Assembly (NCBI GenBank): GCA_947178145.1
Contig: CAMWXE010000035.1
Coordinates: forward strand, 1 to 52,526
DNA length: 52,526 nucleotides
DNA from: an uncultured Lachnospiraceae bacterium
Lineage (GTDB): Bacteria > Bacillota > Clostridia > Lachnospirales > Lachnospiraceae
Reading direction: 5' to 3'
Positions within the stretch are counted from its first letter, which is position 1. Each line of letters starts with the position of its first letter. The notes beneath the pieces were generated by a model, which was given only the letters and a program-made list of their open reading frames with translations, was not told the DNA's origin and made no database searches. Positions 25,736 to 34,578 of the stretch are shown here, one piece after another. The translations under genes were made by a program, and so were the position numbers.

Positions 25736-25760
25736 CCTGCAGCAATTGCTGCAGGTGTTT
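25736..25760 (+). terminator. Rho-independent terminator
   Basis: A perfect 20-bp palindrome CCTGCAGCAATTGCTGCAGG (25736-25755) is followed by TGTTTTT. It lies 59 bp after the ATPase/nuclease gene. Confidence 0.8.
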
Positions 25761-26156
25761 TTAATAATGTGGAAAATATTTTGTTTCAATACGGTTACGA
25801 AACAAAAGGCTACAGTTGCCATGCCAGGTGATATAGAATGGTTGACAGATTGTAGATAATTGATAAAAAAAGCTATTGGCCAATTCTGTCCCTTGTTCAT
25901 ATAGGCAAAAAATGATAAAATATAACAAAATACTCCTGTGCAAAATGACAATGGGAAAAAGAATGATAATCAGGAGTTATCTGTCGATGTAGGTATATAA
26001 TAAACTTCTTTTCTACAAACAGCGGGGTATTCACCTCAGCTTGGCCTAGTTTGTTGTGCAGCAAGTTGCAAGGAATTAGACCCTCTTTTTGATTGAAATG
26101 CACACTATATACCATTTAGTAAAAGTCAATGAAGATAGTAAACTAAAAATGGACAT
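25761..26156. other. AT-rich stretch without a recognisable gene
   Basis: About 400 bp. Short frames on the minus strand have neither a ribosome site nor a family. It is probably debris around the insertion-sequence remnant to the right. Confidence 0.5.
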
Positions 26157-26175
26157 GGTGATATAATATATCACC
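26157..26175. repeat. Perfect 19-bp palindrome
   Basis: GGTGATATA-A-TATATCACC has two perfect 9-bp arms around one central base. It lies just before the transposase remnant and could be an operator or part of an element end. Confidence 0.5.
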
Positions 26176-26184
26176 AGCACTTTT

Positions 26185-27389
26185 CAATTTTTTGCAATTA
26201 TACACCACTTTACAACTTTTTCTGCTCAAACATATAGAAACATTGCTTTTGTCCGTTTTATCTATCCTAGCAATGGAACCCATATGCTCTGTCCGTTTAC
26301 CGTACAGGTATTTCCTGTCTGGGATTATAAAAAGTCGCTGAATGCTTTTTACTATGCATGTTCCTATGCAAAAGCTGATTATTTCGGATTCATGAATGTT
26401 ACTGCCCATATTGCACTGAATCTTATACCGCAGGGGCTTCGGTCACAGCCTGCTTTTCTGTGTGTTGACGATACAATGTTTTCCAAATTCGGTAAAAAAT
26501 TTGAGGACGTCTCAAAACTTTTTGACCATGCAGCACACAATGACTCGAATTACCTCAATGGACACTGTTTTGTCAGTCTGATGCTTTGTGTCCCAGTATG
26601 AAATAAAGAGAGGGGCAACTATCTTGCTGTCCTACTCGGATATCGTATGTGACAGAAGAAAGAATCCAAACTGCAGTTGGCCGCTGGCATGGTACGCCAT
26701 AATGCCCGAATTTAGCAGGAAGAAAAATGTCATCATCCTCTGCGACAACGGGTATGTAAAAAAGGATCTGGTATGTCTCAAAGATGAATTCCAGAACCTG
26801 GATCTAATCGGGAATGTTCGGAACGATTTCGTTATTTATGACTTTCCGCCACAGTCGTCTGGAAAAAGGGCATATCTGCCGTCTATGGAAAAAGACTGTC
26901 CATATGGGAGGATTTTGTGTTATCCGAAGATAAGATTGGCAGTTATTATACGGCCGTCCGCCGTGCCCTGACAAATATCTTTGGGAAAAGAGAAGTCCTT
27001 GCATATTTGACAGCCCCAGAAAAGGATTCCAGTACCAGAAGATGGTTCTTTAGTATCATTTTTCCCGAACAGCTTGAAATTTTCTGTATGTGGCAGGAAA
27101 ATCACCTCTGAACCAGACAGACAGCCGCCGTATGCAGTTTATACCTTTGCTTTTATATACATTCAGATGGAATATTGAAGTTAGTTACTATGAACAGGAA
27201 ACAATTTGGTTATTATGCAGCTATATGGTACGCACCTGAAAAGAACTTGAGATGTTTGTCAACCTGATTAAGATCACATACTGTGCTATGAAATTATACA
27301 ACAATAACATCCAACATATACATGAATCCGTGAACCAATTGGGTGAACAAGTTCTGAAAGGCTTGAAAATACTATGTTTTTGGCAGTAG
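26185..27389 (+). pseudogene. Frameshifted DDE transposase (IS4-like) remnant
   Basis: The transposase can be followed through at least three frames. The frame starting about 26284 carries FLCVDDTMFSKFGKKFE (first catalytic Asp). The frame around 26620-26900 carries VIILCDNGYVKKDLV (second Asp). The first frame resumes at 26917 (EDKIGSYYTAVRRALTNIFGKREVLAYLTA). A further shift at ~27110 gives RWNIEVSYYEQE (Glu of DDE), and a stop interrupts it again at 27238. The end is near FWQ-stop at 27389. The N-terminal ~30 residues are eroded. It cannot make an active enzyme. Its presence next to the AT-rich island marks a site of past insertion. Confidence 0.8.
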
Positions 27390-27564
27390 ATTTCTTCAAA
27401 ATGCTTTCACCTTTTGTTGAAAGGAGTTTTGAAGAGTTCAATCCCGAAAAGTTTTATGTTTACTGGACTTTTATATATAATTGCCTCAGGATTTTAGGAT
27501 GGATGATTTAAATTCCGTGTGACGTAAAGTGGGGTATTGTTCTAACCGAATTAGACAATGACTT

Positions 27565-27750
27565 TTGGATCAGACCTTGGAAAATGTATTTGAATCCCTA
27601 GAATCCTTAGGGCTTTCTGTCCTAATTCCAAAGTCAGAACTAAGGGAACGCGGAAGAAAACCAAAGTCGAAAGTTCAAACTGAGTTGAAACCAAAGCGTC
27701 CTCGGAGGTATCCCAGAAAGAATCTGATTTCCTCTGCCGGGTCTCTATAG
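27565..27750 (+). pseudogene. Fragment of an unidentified protein with a basic tail, probably from a mobile element
   Basis: A 61-codon open stretch (ENVFESLESLGLSVLIPKSE then a Lys/Arg-rich tail) has no proper start codon: an in-frame TGA lies just upstream, and the first usable codon is TTG without a ribosome site. The basic RGRKPKSK and KRPRRYPRK motifs look like the C-terminal end of a transposase or DNA-binding protein. The stretch from the transposase end (27389) to here also contains a short open run (ending near 27511) that I cannot identify. Confidence 0.4.
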
Positions 27751-27779
27751 TCCGGCAGAGCGGAAAATTTTAATGATAA

Positions 27780-27920
27780 GGTGTTAGTCAACAAGTGGGT
27801 TGGTGTCATTTGTAAATCTATATATTGAGGTTTCCAAGTTAAAAAAATCACATATATAGTGGTCTAAATAATTGCGTACTTTAAGAAAGAAAACCACTAA
27901 CCCACTTATCGACTAACACC
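27780..27920. repeat. MITE-like element at the left edge of the island
   Basis: Two 26-bp imperfect inverted arms start with GGTGTTAGTC (27780-27805 and 27895-27920) and enclose 89 AT-rich bp with no coding frame. It ends 75 bp before the first gene of the GTPase operon. Inside it, TTCCAA (27832-27837) and TATAGT (27855-27860) are 17 bp apart and could act as a weak promoter pointing into the operon. No clear target duplication is visible. Confidence 0.6.
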
Positions 27921-27995
27921 AATGACAAAAAGTGTATTATTATCCAGAAAAAATGGAAAAGATACTGAAATTTGATAGACAAGAGTGAGGAAAAA

Positions 27996-29741
27996 ATGAG
28001 GTTAATTTTTACGATAATTGTTATGATTCTAGTGATATGGCAAGGGGATGCATATTTTGATATTAATGATAATGTTTTTGTTGTCGGATGGTTAGTACTT
28101 GGTGTTGCGGGGCTGATAATCGGTTTAGTGGTTGCGGCTGTTATAAGTGGAATTATTCAATCATTTCAGATGGAATTTAGACTCCTTTCTAAATATATTA
28201 AAAATAAAGATGCAGTATTTGAAGACCCAGATAAAGTGGAACCAGCTTCGCTAGGGTTTATGTCAGGAAGATGGTTTTTAGTTTTAACTCATTTGATTAA
28301 AGATACTTGGAAAGGGTTTTTTACGGAAATACAATGGGCATATAAGGGTTCCAGAGGAATGTCTGATGAAGAGGTTATTCATGGAAGAGATATTAATAAC
28401 CCGATTGTGCAGGATGATTTAGAGGGTGAGAGACTTTATCGCGAATGGGTAGCAACTTATGGCAGTGGAGAAAAAATAAAGGATTTCTTCAAACTAAGAA
28501 TTATTAATGGAACAGTATTTGTTATTATTGGTAGCATATTAGCAATGATTTTTTCAATACTGTTATTGGCAGTTGGAATTCTTTCATTGCCATATGTTTT
28601 GGTGTTTGTAGTTGCGTGGTTTGTAGATAGAATTTATTTGTGGATTCGTAAAATAGCCCAACCATGTGGAAACTGCCAATCAAAGAAAACAATATTACAC
28701 TATGAATGCCCTAAATGTGGTCGTGTTCATAAACATTTGGTATCAGGTCCATATGGTGTGTTTAGACATAAATGTAGATGCGGAAATAAAATACCATGTA
28801 CTTTCTTTAATGGAAGATCAATAAAGGCAAAACCTATTTGTCCTGTTTGTGGAAACTATATAAAGGGAGCAGGGACAAGGCCGTTTATGGTTCAATTGAT
28901 TGGTGGTAGTAATTCGGGAAAGACGGTTTATATTTCGGCATTTTATCAGGAGTTCTTGGAAAAAGTGAAGAATTCACATTTGATAGATTATAAAGTTGAT
29001 AAAGACGAAGAAAACTTATTTATCGATTTGGAAGATTGGTATATGGGAGTTCCTTGTGAATCCACAAAAAGAATGAATTCACAGATGTATCCGGTGCAGT
29101 TGTATTCAAATAAGTTGGATGTGACAAGAAAGTTTATTTTATATGATATCGCCGGAGAAATGTTTAACAGTGGAAAGGCTGATGCAGAAATAAGTCAGAA
29201 ACAGTTTCAGTATTGTAACGGTATTGTTTTCATACTTGATCCATTCAGTAATAACAATTATCGAAAAGAAGTAGAACAAATTGGGGGACAGCTTCCACAG
29301 TATAGTGATATCGAGAGTGAAGATGTTATAAACACATTTTTAAATTATATGGCTAGAACAGGAAATAAGAGCGTAGGTTCAGTATTTCAGATGCCTTTCT
29401 CAGTAGTTATAACAAAAGCAGATGTGAAAGCGATTCGCCAAAAAATCAATATGGTCAAGATCAAGGCAGAATTCAATAAGAATCCACAAATGTATACATC
29501 GATCGATGATGCTAGAGATTCAATGTGTAGAGCCTTCTTGAGTGAAATAGGTCTTTCAGGATTGACAAGTATAATAGAAACAAGGTTTATGAAAGTGCAT
29601 TATTTCTTGGCAAGCCCTATGGGGCATGAACCGGATGGAACGAAATTTGATTCTTGGGGAGTTTTGGAACCTGTTGAATGGATCATTAAGGATCAAGATG
29701 AGAAGATGTTTGAATTGCTCCAAGGAAATGTAACAGGATAA
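27996..29741 (+). CDS. Membrane-anchored zinc-ribbon GTPase (DO-GTPase-like)
   Basis: A 581-aa protein. Hydrophobic segments lie at about 27-53 and 172-216, with a short one at the N-terminus. A Cys-rich zinc-ribbon region (about 224-287) has CGNCQ, CPKCG, CRCG and CPVCG pairs. The C-terminal P-loop GTPase domain has the P-loop GGSNSGKT (303-310), the G3-like DIAGE (384-388) and the G4-like TKAD (473-476). TRAFAC-type GTPases of this shape are known from predicted bacterial conflict systems with paired GTPases. ATG 27996 is chosen over TTG 27972 because GTGAGGAA precedes it. It is the first gene of the operon and its membrane anchor could place the whole complex at the envelope. GTP binding is well supported; the biological role is inference. 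Confidence 0.8.
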   Translation: MRLIFTIIVMILVIWQGDAYFDINDNVFVVGWLVLGVAGLIIGLVVAAVISGIIQSFQMEFRLLSKYIKNKDAVFEDPDKVEPASLGFMSGRWFLVLTHLIKDTWKGFFTEIQWAYKGSRGMSDEEVIHGRDINNPIVQDDLEGERLYREWVATYGSGEKIKDFFKLRIINGTVFVIIGSILAMIFSILLLAVGILSLPYVLVFVVAWFVDRIYLWIRKIAQPCGNCQSKKTILHYECPKCGRVHKHLVSGPYGVFRHKCRCGNKIPCTFFNGRSIKAKPICPVCGNYIKGAGTRPFMVQLIGGSNSGKTVYISAFYQEFLEKVKNSHLIDYKVDKDEENLFIDLEDWYMGVPCESTKRMNSQMYPVQLYSNKLDVTRKFILYDIAGEMFNSGKADAEISQKQFQYCNGIVFILDPFSNNNYRKEVEQIGGQLPQYSDIESEDVINTFLNYMARTGNKSVGSVFQMPFSVVITKADVKAIRQKINMVKIKAEFNKNPQMYTSIDDARDSMCRAFLSEIGLSGLTSIIETRFMKVHYFLASPMGHEPDGTKFDSWGVLEPVEWIIKDQDEKMFELLQGNVTG

Positions 29742-29761
29742 TATCAAAAGGAGATTTGTAC

Positions 29762-30547
29762 ATGCCATTAGAAGAAAAAGCAAGGATCATGATGCAACGA
29801 TCAAAACTAATGCAGCAGGAAGAGACTACTGCTGAAGTTACAACAAATGAAAATAGAATTCTTACAGCGACTGATGAAATTGCGGAAAAAAAGATTGATG
29901 AGGAAACGGAAGAAATTCAACAATCACAGCAGTCCGAGTCAACAGAAGAGAAAATGCAACAGTCGGAGGATCCAAAAGAAGTTGATAATTATGAAGCAGT
30001 ATTGATGCAGCTGGCTGAAAAAATAGATGATTCAGTATTAGCACAAAAAGACTTAGAACTGAAGATTATTCAAACATTCAAGGAAAATGCGAATTTTCAA
30101 ATTCAAGTTCGGCAGAATATGCAGAAGGAACTTGAATTAGCAAAAAAGAAACTTAGTGGAGATATTTTTATACCCCTATTAAAAGAAATTGCAACATTAT
30201 ATGTTGAGTGGCAAGATGTATTGAATGATCTTGATGATAGTGTTGCAAAGAAGAAAGTGTTAGGGATTTTTGAGACTCTTCAAGAGATGCTTGAAGAGTA
30301 CGGGTGCGCGTTCGGAACAAGTGATATTAATAGTAAACGAAAGCCTAAATATAGCAAGTTAAAAAACAAAGTATCAACAGGGTGCAAGGAAAAGCATGAA
30401 ACCGTTGCAAAGAGTCATAATCCATGGATAGTAAAAGAACCATTTGTTCTTTATTCGGAATTTGTTGATGTTTATGTATATGACGCATCAGTGAGTGAAG
30501 AAACAAGCAATAAAACTGAAAATAATGATACCCTAGAGGAGGATTAA
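29762..30547 (+). CDS. GrpE-like nucleotide exchange factor
   Basis: A 261-aa protein with an acidic, Gln/Glu-rich N-terminus (about 1-75). A long helix follows (about 80-135, coiled-coil-like, ELELAKKKL), then a GrpE-type core: PLLKEIATLYVEWQDVLNDL and a second helical segment ending FETLQEMLEEYG. A C-terminal strand region (WIVKEPFVLYSEFVDVYVYD) corresponds to the GrpE beta-wing that inserts into the Hsp70 cleft. Sequence similarity is weak, but the layout and position 3 bp before an Hsp70 gene make a dedicated exchange factor likely. ATG 29762 follows AAGGAG by 8 bp; the TTG at 29756 is less likely. Confidence 0.65.
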   Translation: MPLEEKARIMMQRSKLMQQEETTAEVTTNENRILTATDEIAEKKIDEETEEIQQSQQSESTEEKMQQSEDPKEVDNYEAVLMQLAEKIDDSVLAQKDLELKIIQTFKENANFQIQVRQNMQKELELAKKKLSGDIFIPLLKEIATLYVEWQDVLNDLDDSVAKKKVLGIFETLQEMLEEYGCAFGTSDINSKRKPKYSKLKNKVSTGCKEKHETVAKSHNPWIVKEPFVLYSEFVDVYVYDASVSEETSNKTENNDTLEED

Positions 30548-30550
30548 CAA

Positions 30551-32221
30551 ATGAGTACATATGGTATTGATTTAGGAACAACTTATTCCTGTATTGCAAA
30601 GCTTGATCAAAATGGCAATCCGGAAGTTATACAGAATTATGTGGATGGTACATATACACTTGCTTCTGCGGTTTTCTTTGAAGAAGATTCTGATAATACA
30701 TTATATGGAGAATCTGCAAAGGAATATTTGGAAACATCACCAGAACGTTTAGTTCAGTTTGCAAAGAGAGAAATCGGGAAACCAAATGGCAAAAGTTGGG
30801 ACATTGATGGGAACGAGTATACACCAATCGAAATCTCTGCGTTGATTTTGAAGAAACTGAAACAGATGGCTGAAGAACAGGGTGAGAGTGTAACAGATGT
30901 AATTATCACATGTCCGGCATATTTTGGTCTTGAAGAGAGAAATGCGACACGAAAAGCAGGCGAATTGGCAGGAATGAACGTATTGAATTTGGTCAATGAG
31001 CCGACTGCGGCTGCAATTAGTTACTGTTATAGAGAGTTTCAGGATAACCAGGTAGTCGTAGTCTATGATCTTGGTGGTGGTACATTTGACGTTACTGTGC
31101 TTAATATGTCTATTGAAAAAGATGTTGCGGGCAGCAATAAGCAGCAGATGAGAGTACTTGCCAGTTCCGGTAATGATAAGCTTGGTGGTAAAGATTGGGA
31201 TGAAATTTTGTATAACATCTTATTAGATAGATATTGTCAGGAAATTGGAATGGATTCAAGTGATTTGGATGGAGACACAAGACAGTGTGTTAGAAGTAAA
31301 GTTGAAAAGACAAAGAAAAATCTTTCACAGACAGACTCAGCCAAAGTAAAAATTAAATCAGATGCGGGTCCTATCAATATTGTTGTTACAAGGGAAGAAT
31401 TTGAGGAAGCAACCCGTCATCTTGTTGCACAGACTGTTGACTTGTTCGATGTTGCACTTAATGAAGCAGGAGGTGTAAAGATTGACAAAGTGCTTTTAGT
31501 AGGTGGTTCTACTAATATGCCAATGATTAAAAAAGTAGTGGAAGATAAGTTTCCGGGTCTTGTACAAGTTGAGGATCCAGAGAGAGCAGTTGCAAAGGGT
31601 GCAGCTGTTTATGCATCTATTTTGGTGGGCGAAGACGAGCCTGTTCCTACACCTGAACCAGAACCTATTGTTGATCCTGTGACAGGAGAAGTTGAAACAC
31701 CTGCACCAGCGCCGGTGTATAGATCTAGAGCGACTGGAATTGGTGAAATTACTGTAGTTGATCAGGCACCTCGTTCGTTTGGACCTGGAGTGTTCATTAA
31801 CGGAGAATACACTGTTGACAATTTGATTTTGAAGGGAACTGAGCTTCCTGCAACATCTACAAAGGTGTATGGTACTATGGCTGACAATCAAGAAATGGTA
31901 AAATTGTCGGTATTTGAAAGTATGACATTAGAGGAAAGAGTAAAGCCTTGCGAGGATCCCGAAGGAAATGCACAGGACACCAACCCGGAATATCTTATGA
32001 AGGCATTGGGGCAGCTTGTTTTGGAACTTCCTCCAAATACACCTGCTAGAACACAGATCGAGGTAACCTTTATGATCGATGCCGCAGGTATTCATGTAAC
32101 AGCGAGAAACCTTGTAACAGGCGAATCAAATACAACGAGAATCGAATATGCTACAAGTATGACTGAAGAGCAGACAGAAGATAGTTTACGTAAATTAAAT
32201 ATGTTGTCATTAGAAGATTGA
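30551..32221 (+). CDS. Divergent Hsp70 (DnaK-like) without lid domain
   Basis: A 556-aa chaperone ATPase. The nucleotide-binding domain (1-358) is complete: GIDLGTTYS (5-13), the NEPTAAAI motif (149-156), YDLGGGTFDVT (172-182) and LVGGSTNMP (316-324). A Pro/Glu-rich linker (about 361-389, PTPEPEPIVDP) replaces the conserved DnaK linker. It leads to a beta-sandwich substrate-binding-like domain (about 395-540). The alpha-helical lid and C-terminal tail of DnaK (~610-640 aa) are absent. It is therefore not the housekeeping DnaK but a dedicated version belonging to this operon. GAGGAGG precedes ATG 30551. It is followed by a terminator-like hairpin before the second Hsp70. Confidence 0.9.
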   Translation: MSTYGIDLGTTYSCIAKLDQNGNPEVIQNYVDGTYTLASAVFFEEDSDNTLYGESAKEYLETSPERLVQFAKREIGKPNGKSWDIDGNEYTPIEISALILKKLKQMAEEQGESVTDVIITCPAYFGLEERNATRKAGELAGMNVLNLVNEPTAAAISYCYREFQDNQVVVVYDLGGGTFDVTVLNMSIEKDVAGSNKQQMRVLASSGNDKLGGKDWDEILYNILLDRYCQEIGMDSSDLDGDTRQCVRSKVEKTKKNLSQTDSAKVKIKSDAGPINIVVTREEFEEATRHLVAQTVDLFDVALNEAGGVKIDKVLLVGGSTNMPMIKKVVEDKFPGLVQVEDPERAVAKGAAVYASILVGEDEPVPTPEPEPIVDPVTGEVETPAPAPVYRSRATGIGEITVVDQAPRSFGPGVFINGEYTVDNLILKGTELPATSTKVYGTMADNQEMVKLSVFESMTLEERVKPCEDPEGNAQDTNPEYLMKALGQLVLELPPNTPARTQIEVTFMIDAAGIHVTARNLVTGESNTTRIEYATSMTEEQTEDSLRKLNMLSLED

Positions 32222-32226
32222 TTGGG

Positions 32227-32271
32227 AGCGGCTATCGCAACTACTTGACGGTAGGGCGATAGCCGCTTTTT
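32227..32271 (+). terminator. Intra-operon terminator-like hairpin
   Basis: A perfect 12-bp GC-rich stem, AGCGGCTATCGC (32227-32238) against GCGATAGCCGCT (32256-32267), with a 17-nt loop is directly followed by TTTTT. It sits between the two Hsp70 genes, so it should reduce transcription of everything downstream unless read through. Confidence 0.75.
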
Positions 32272-32295
32272 GAATAGGGTAAAGGGGTGAGTGTA

Positions 32296-34551
32296 ATGGG
32301 TGTTTCTGTAGGAATTGATTTAGGAACCACGTTTTCAGCAGTTGCAATCGTTGATAAGGCAACAAATAAGCCAAAGATTGTGTTAAATGAAGATGGAGAG
32401 AAGATAACACCTTCTGTGATCCAGTTTCAAAAGGATTATAACACAGGAGTTGTTACAACAATAGTTGGCAGCGAAGCCAAGGAAGCGTTTGATATGGGAG
32501 AAGATGGATGTGTATCTGCTTTTAAACGCTTAATGGGAACTAATAAAGAATATTATAGATTTGATGGGAAAAGTTATACTTCAGTTGATCTGTCTGCAAT
32601 ATTGCTAAAATATTTAAAAGAGGGAGCAGAGCGTACATTAGGAGATACCATAGATGAAGCAGTTATAACTGTGCCTGCTTATTTCTATTCGGCAGAACGT
32701 GAGGCTACGATCCAGGCAGCTAAGATTGCTGGAATAAAAGTTAAGAAAATTATTGATGAGCCTAATGCAGCAGTTATGGCATTTGGCTTGAACCATTGGA
32801 GAAATAATGCAAATATATTGGTTTATGATTTAGGTGGCGGAACATTTGATGTTACATTGACTCATATGGAAAACGATGGGTTTCTACGGGCGATAGTAAC
32901 CCGAGGAGACCATGTTCTTGGCGGCAAGGATTGGGATGCCAGAGTACTAGGTATAGTAAAAAACAGAATACAAGAAGATACGGGATTTGAAGTCGATTCT
33001 GATATGGTTTTTTCAAAAGAAGTTATGGGATTGGCTGAGGGACTGAAAAAGAAACTTACATTTTCTGATACTGCAAGCGTGAATATCAATATTCCGGATT
33101 ATGGATCGTATATGGTAAAAATAACACTTAATGAGTTTGATAGCAATACAGCAGATTTGCTAAATAAGACTGGAAGTTTATGCCAGAATGTGTTAGATGA
33201 GGCGGGGATGGCTTGGTCTGACGTTACGGATATCTTGCTTGTGGGTGGTTCTACACGAATGAAACAGGTTTCACGCTACTTGGAAAAAATCAGTAATGGA
33301 CATAAACCATTATCACAAGTAAATCCGGATGAGGCAGTAGCATTGGGGGCAGCAATTCAATCTTCGAAACAAAACGGAGGATATGCTTCACTTTCGGTTC
33401 AAGTCATAGATGGTAAAAAGGTCACAGACAGGAGTAAACAGGGATTTAGTCCCAATGAAACTGTTGAAGGTGAAAAAAAATTATCCGGTTTGGGTATGCT
33501 CAGCTTATGTGAGACAACAGCCCATGCAATGGGAATCGTAGCAATCAATGATGAGGGAAATCAATATTATAATGAGATCATTATTCCGGCAAATCATCCG
33601 AGACCCGTCAAAGCTGCAAAAAAATTTAGGTTTTATACATCACCTAATGGAAATAATGAGCTATCCATATATGTATTACAAGGGGACAGGGAGAATCCCT
33701 TAGACTGTCAAATAACAAATAAATATGTTGTTACAGGTATTCAACACATTAAACGAGGCGAAAAAGTTGGAACGGTCATCAGAATACAGTATAGCTATGA
33801 TGAAAATGGTGTGATACATATACAGGCAAGACAAGAACGGTCAAATGTTGACTTACTGATACGAAGAGAAAGTGCTGTTTATGATGTGTCAAAGTTTGGT
33901 AAACCGGTGGCAAATGACAGTAAACAGAATGGATTTCAGATGAGTTCTGTTACAGGGAACCGTGTTGTACATAAATATAAAGCAGTGACCTTTAGCAATG
34001 CTGATTGGGAAAAGTATGATAATGTTCCAGTTCACCCAAGCGGTGCCGAATATAATGAACCAAAGATCCACGTTGTTGCAAATGAAAAGAACATAGAATT
34101 TCACGGATACAATGTCAGCAATATGGATGAAGGTGTCATGTATACGATAGGTGCATCTGATGATTTTGAAATTGAGTGTGACATAAATACCTCAACAATA
34201 AGTCCCCATCCAGGTGGATATTTGCAAATATCATTGGGGGCGATTTCTGCAAGACTTGATCAAAATGGTGGTGATATTTTACTTGATGGCTCTGTGGCAG
34301 CATCGGTTGGCTCCAAATTCCATTTAAATATGTCATTGACAGATGGAGGACATTATGAAGTAAAGATCAATGGTAGAGAAGTTGGAGATATTATGAGACC
34401 TACTATGGGTGGCGTAGATGTTATTTTCGGATTTGTTCATGAATCCCATTGCTGCCATTTGATTTCGCATGCTTATGTATCTGACATAACAATGATGCAG
34501 CGTTCAGGGGATACAGATGATAGCCCAGATGCAGAAACTTGGGAAGACTAA
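32296..34551 (+). CDS. Second divergent Hsp70 with C-terminal beta-sandwich extension
   Basis: A 751-aa protein. The Hsp70 nucleotide-binding domain (1-358) is intact: GIDLGTTFS (6-14), VPAYFYSAER (126-135), the DEPNAAVMAFG motif (154-164), YDLGGGTFDVT (177-187) and LVGGSTRM (315-322). A substrate-binding-like beta domain follows (about 400-520). The last ~160 residues (about 585-735) form a strand-rich domain with the look of a concanavalin/LamG-type sandwich (FHGYNVSNMDEG, GGYLQISLGAI, YEVKINGREVGD), which is not found in DnaK. No helical lid is present. ATG 32296 is chosen over GTG 32287 because GGGG lies 8 bp before it. Together with the preceding Hsp70 it forms a non-identical chaperone pair. 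Confidence 0.88.
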   Translation: MGVSVGIDLGTTFSAVAIVDKATNKPKIVLNEDGEKITPSVIQFQKDYNTGVVTTIVGSEAKEAFDMGEDGCVSAFKRLMGTNKEYYRFDGKSYTSVDLSAILLKYLKEGAERTLGDTIDEAVITVPAYFYSAEREATIQAAKIAGIKVKKIIDEPNAAVMAFGLNHWRNNANILVYDLGGGTFDVTLTHMENDGFLRAIVTRGDHVLGGKDWDARVLGIVKNRIQEDTGFEVDSDMVFSKEVMGLAEGLKKKLTFSDTASVNINIPDYGSYMVKITLNEFDSNTADLLNKTGSLCQNVLDEAGMAWSDVTDILLVGGSTRMKQVSRYLEKISNGHKPLSQVNPDEAVALGAAIQSSKQNGGYASLSVQVIDGKKVTDRSKQGFSPNETVEGEKKLSGLGMLSLCETTAHAMGIVAINDEGNQYYNEIIIPANHPRPVKAAKKFRFYTSPNGNNELSIYVLQGDRENPLDCQITNKYVVTGIQHIKRGEKVGTVIRIQYSYDENGVIHIQARQERSNVDLLIRRESAVYDVSKFGKPVANDSKQNGFQMSSVTGNRVVHKYKAVTFSNADWEKYDNVPVHPSGAEYNEPKIHVVANEKNIEFHGYNVSNMDEGVMYTIGASDDFEIECDINTSTISPHPGGYLQISLGAISARLDQNGGDILLDGSVAASVGSKFHLNMSLTDGGHYEVKINGREVGDIMRPTMGGVDVIFGFVHESHCCHLISHAYVSDITMMQRSGDTDDSPDAETWED

Positions 34552-34578
34552 ATGTTTTTTGCGGAGGTGTGATTATTG

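Noticed and set aside
30551..34551. Possibility that one of the Hsp70s is the housekeeping DnaK
   Set aside because: Both lack the helical lid and the DnaK linker, no typical dnaJ or hrcA gene is nearby, and both lie in the AT-rich operon with GTPases.
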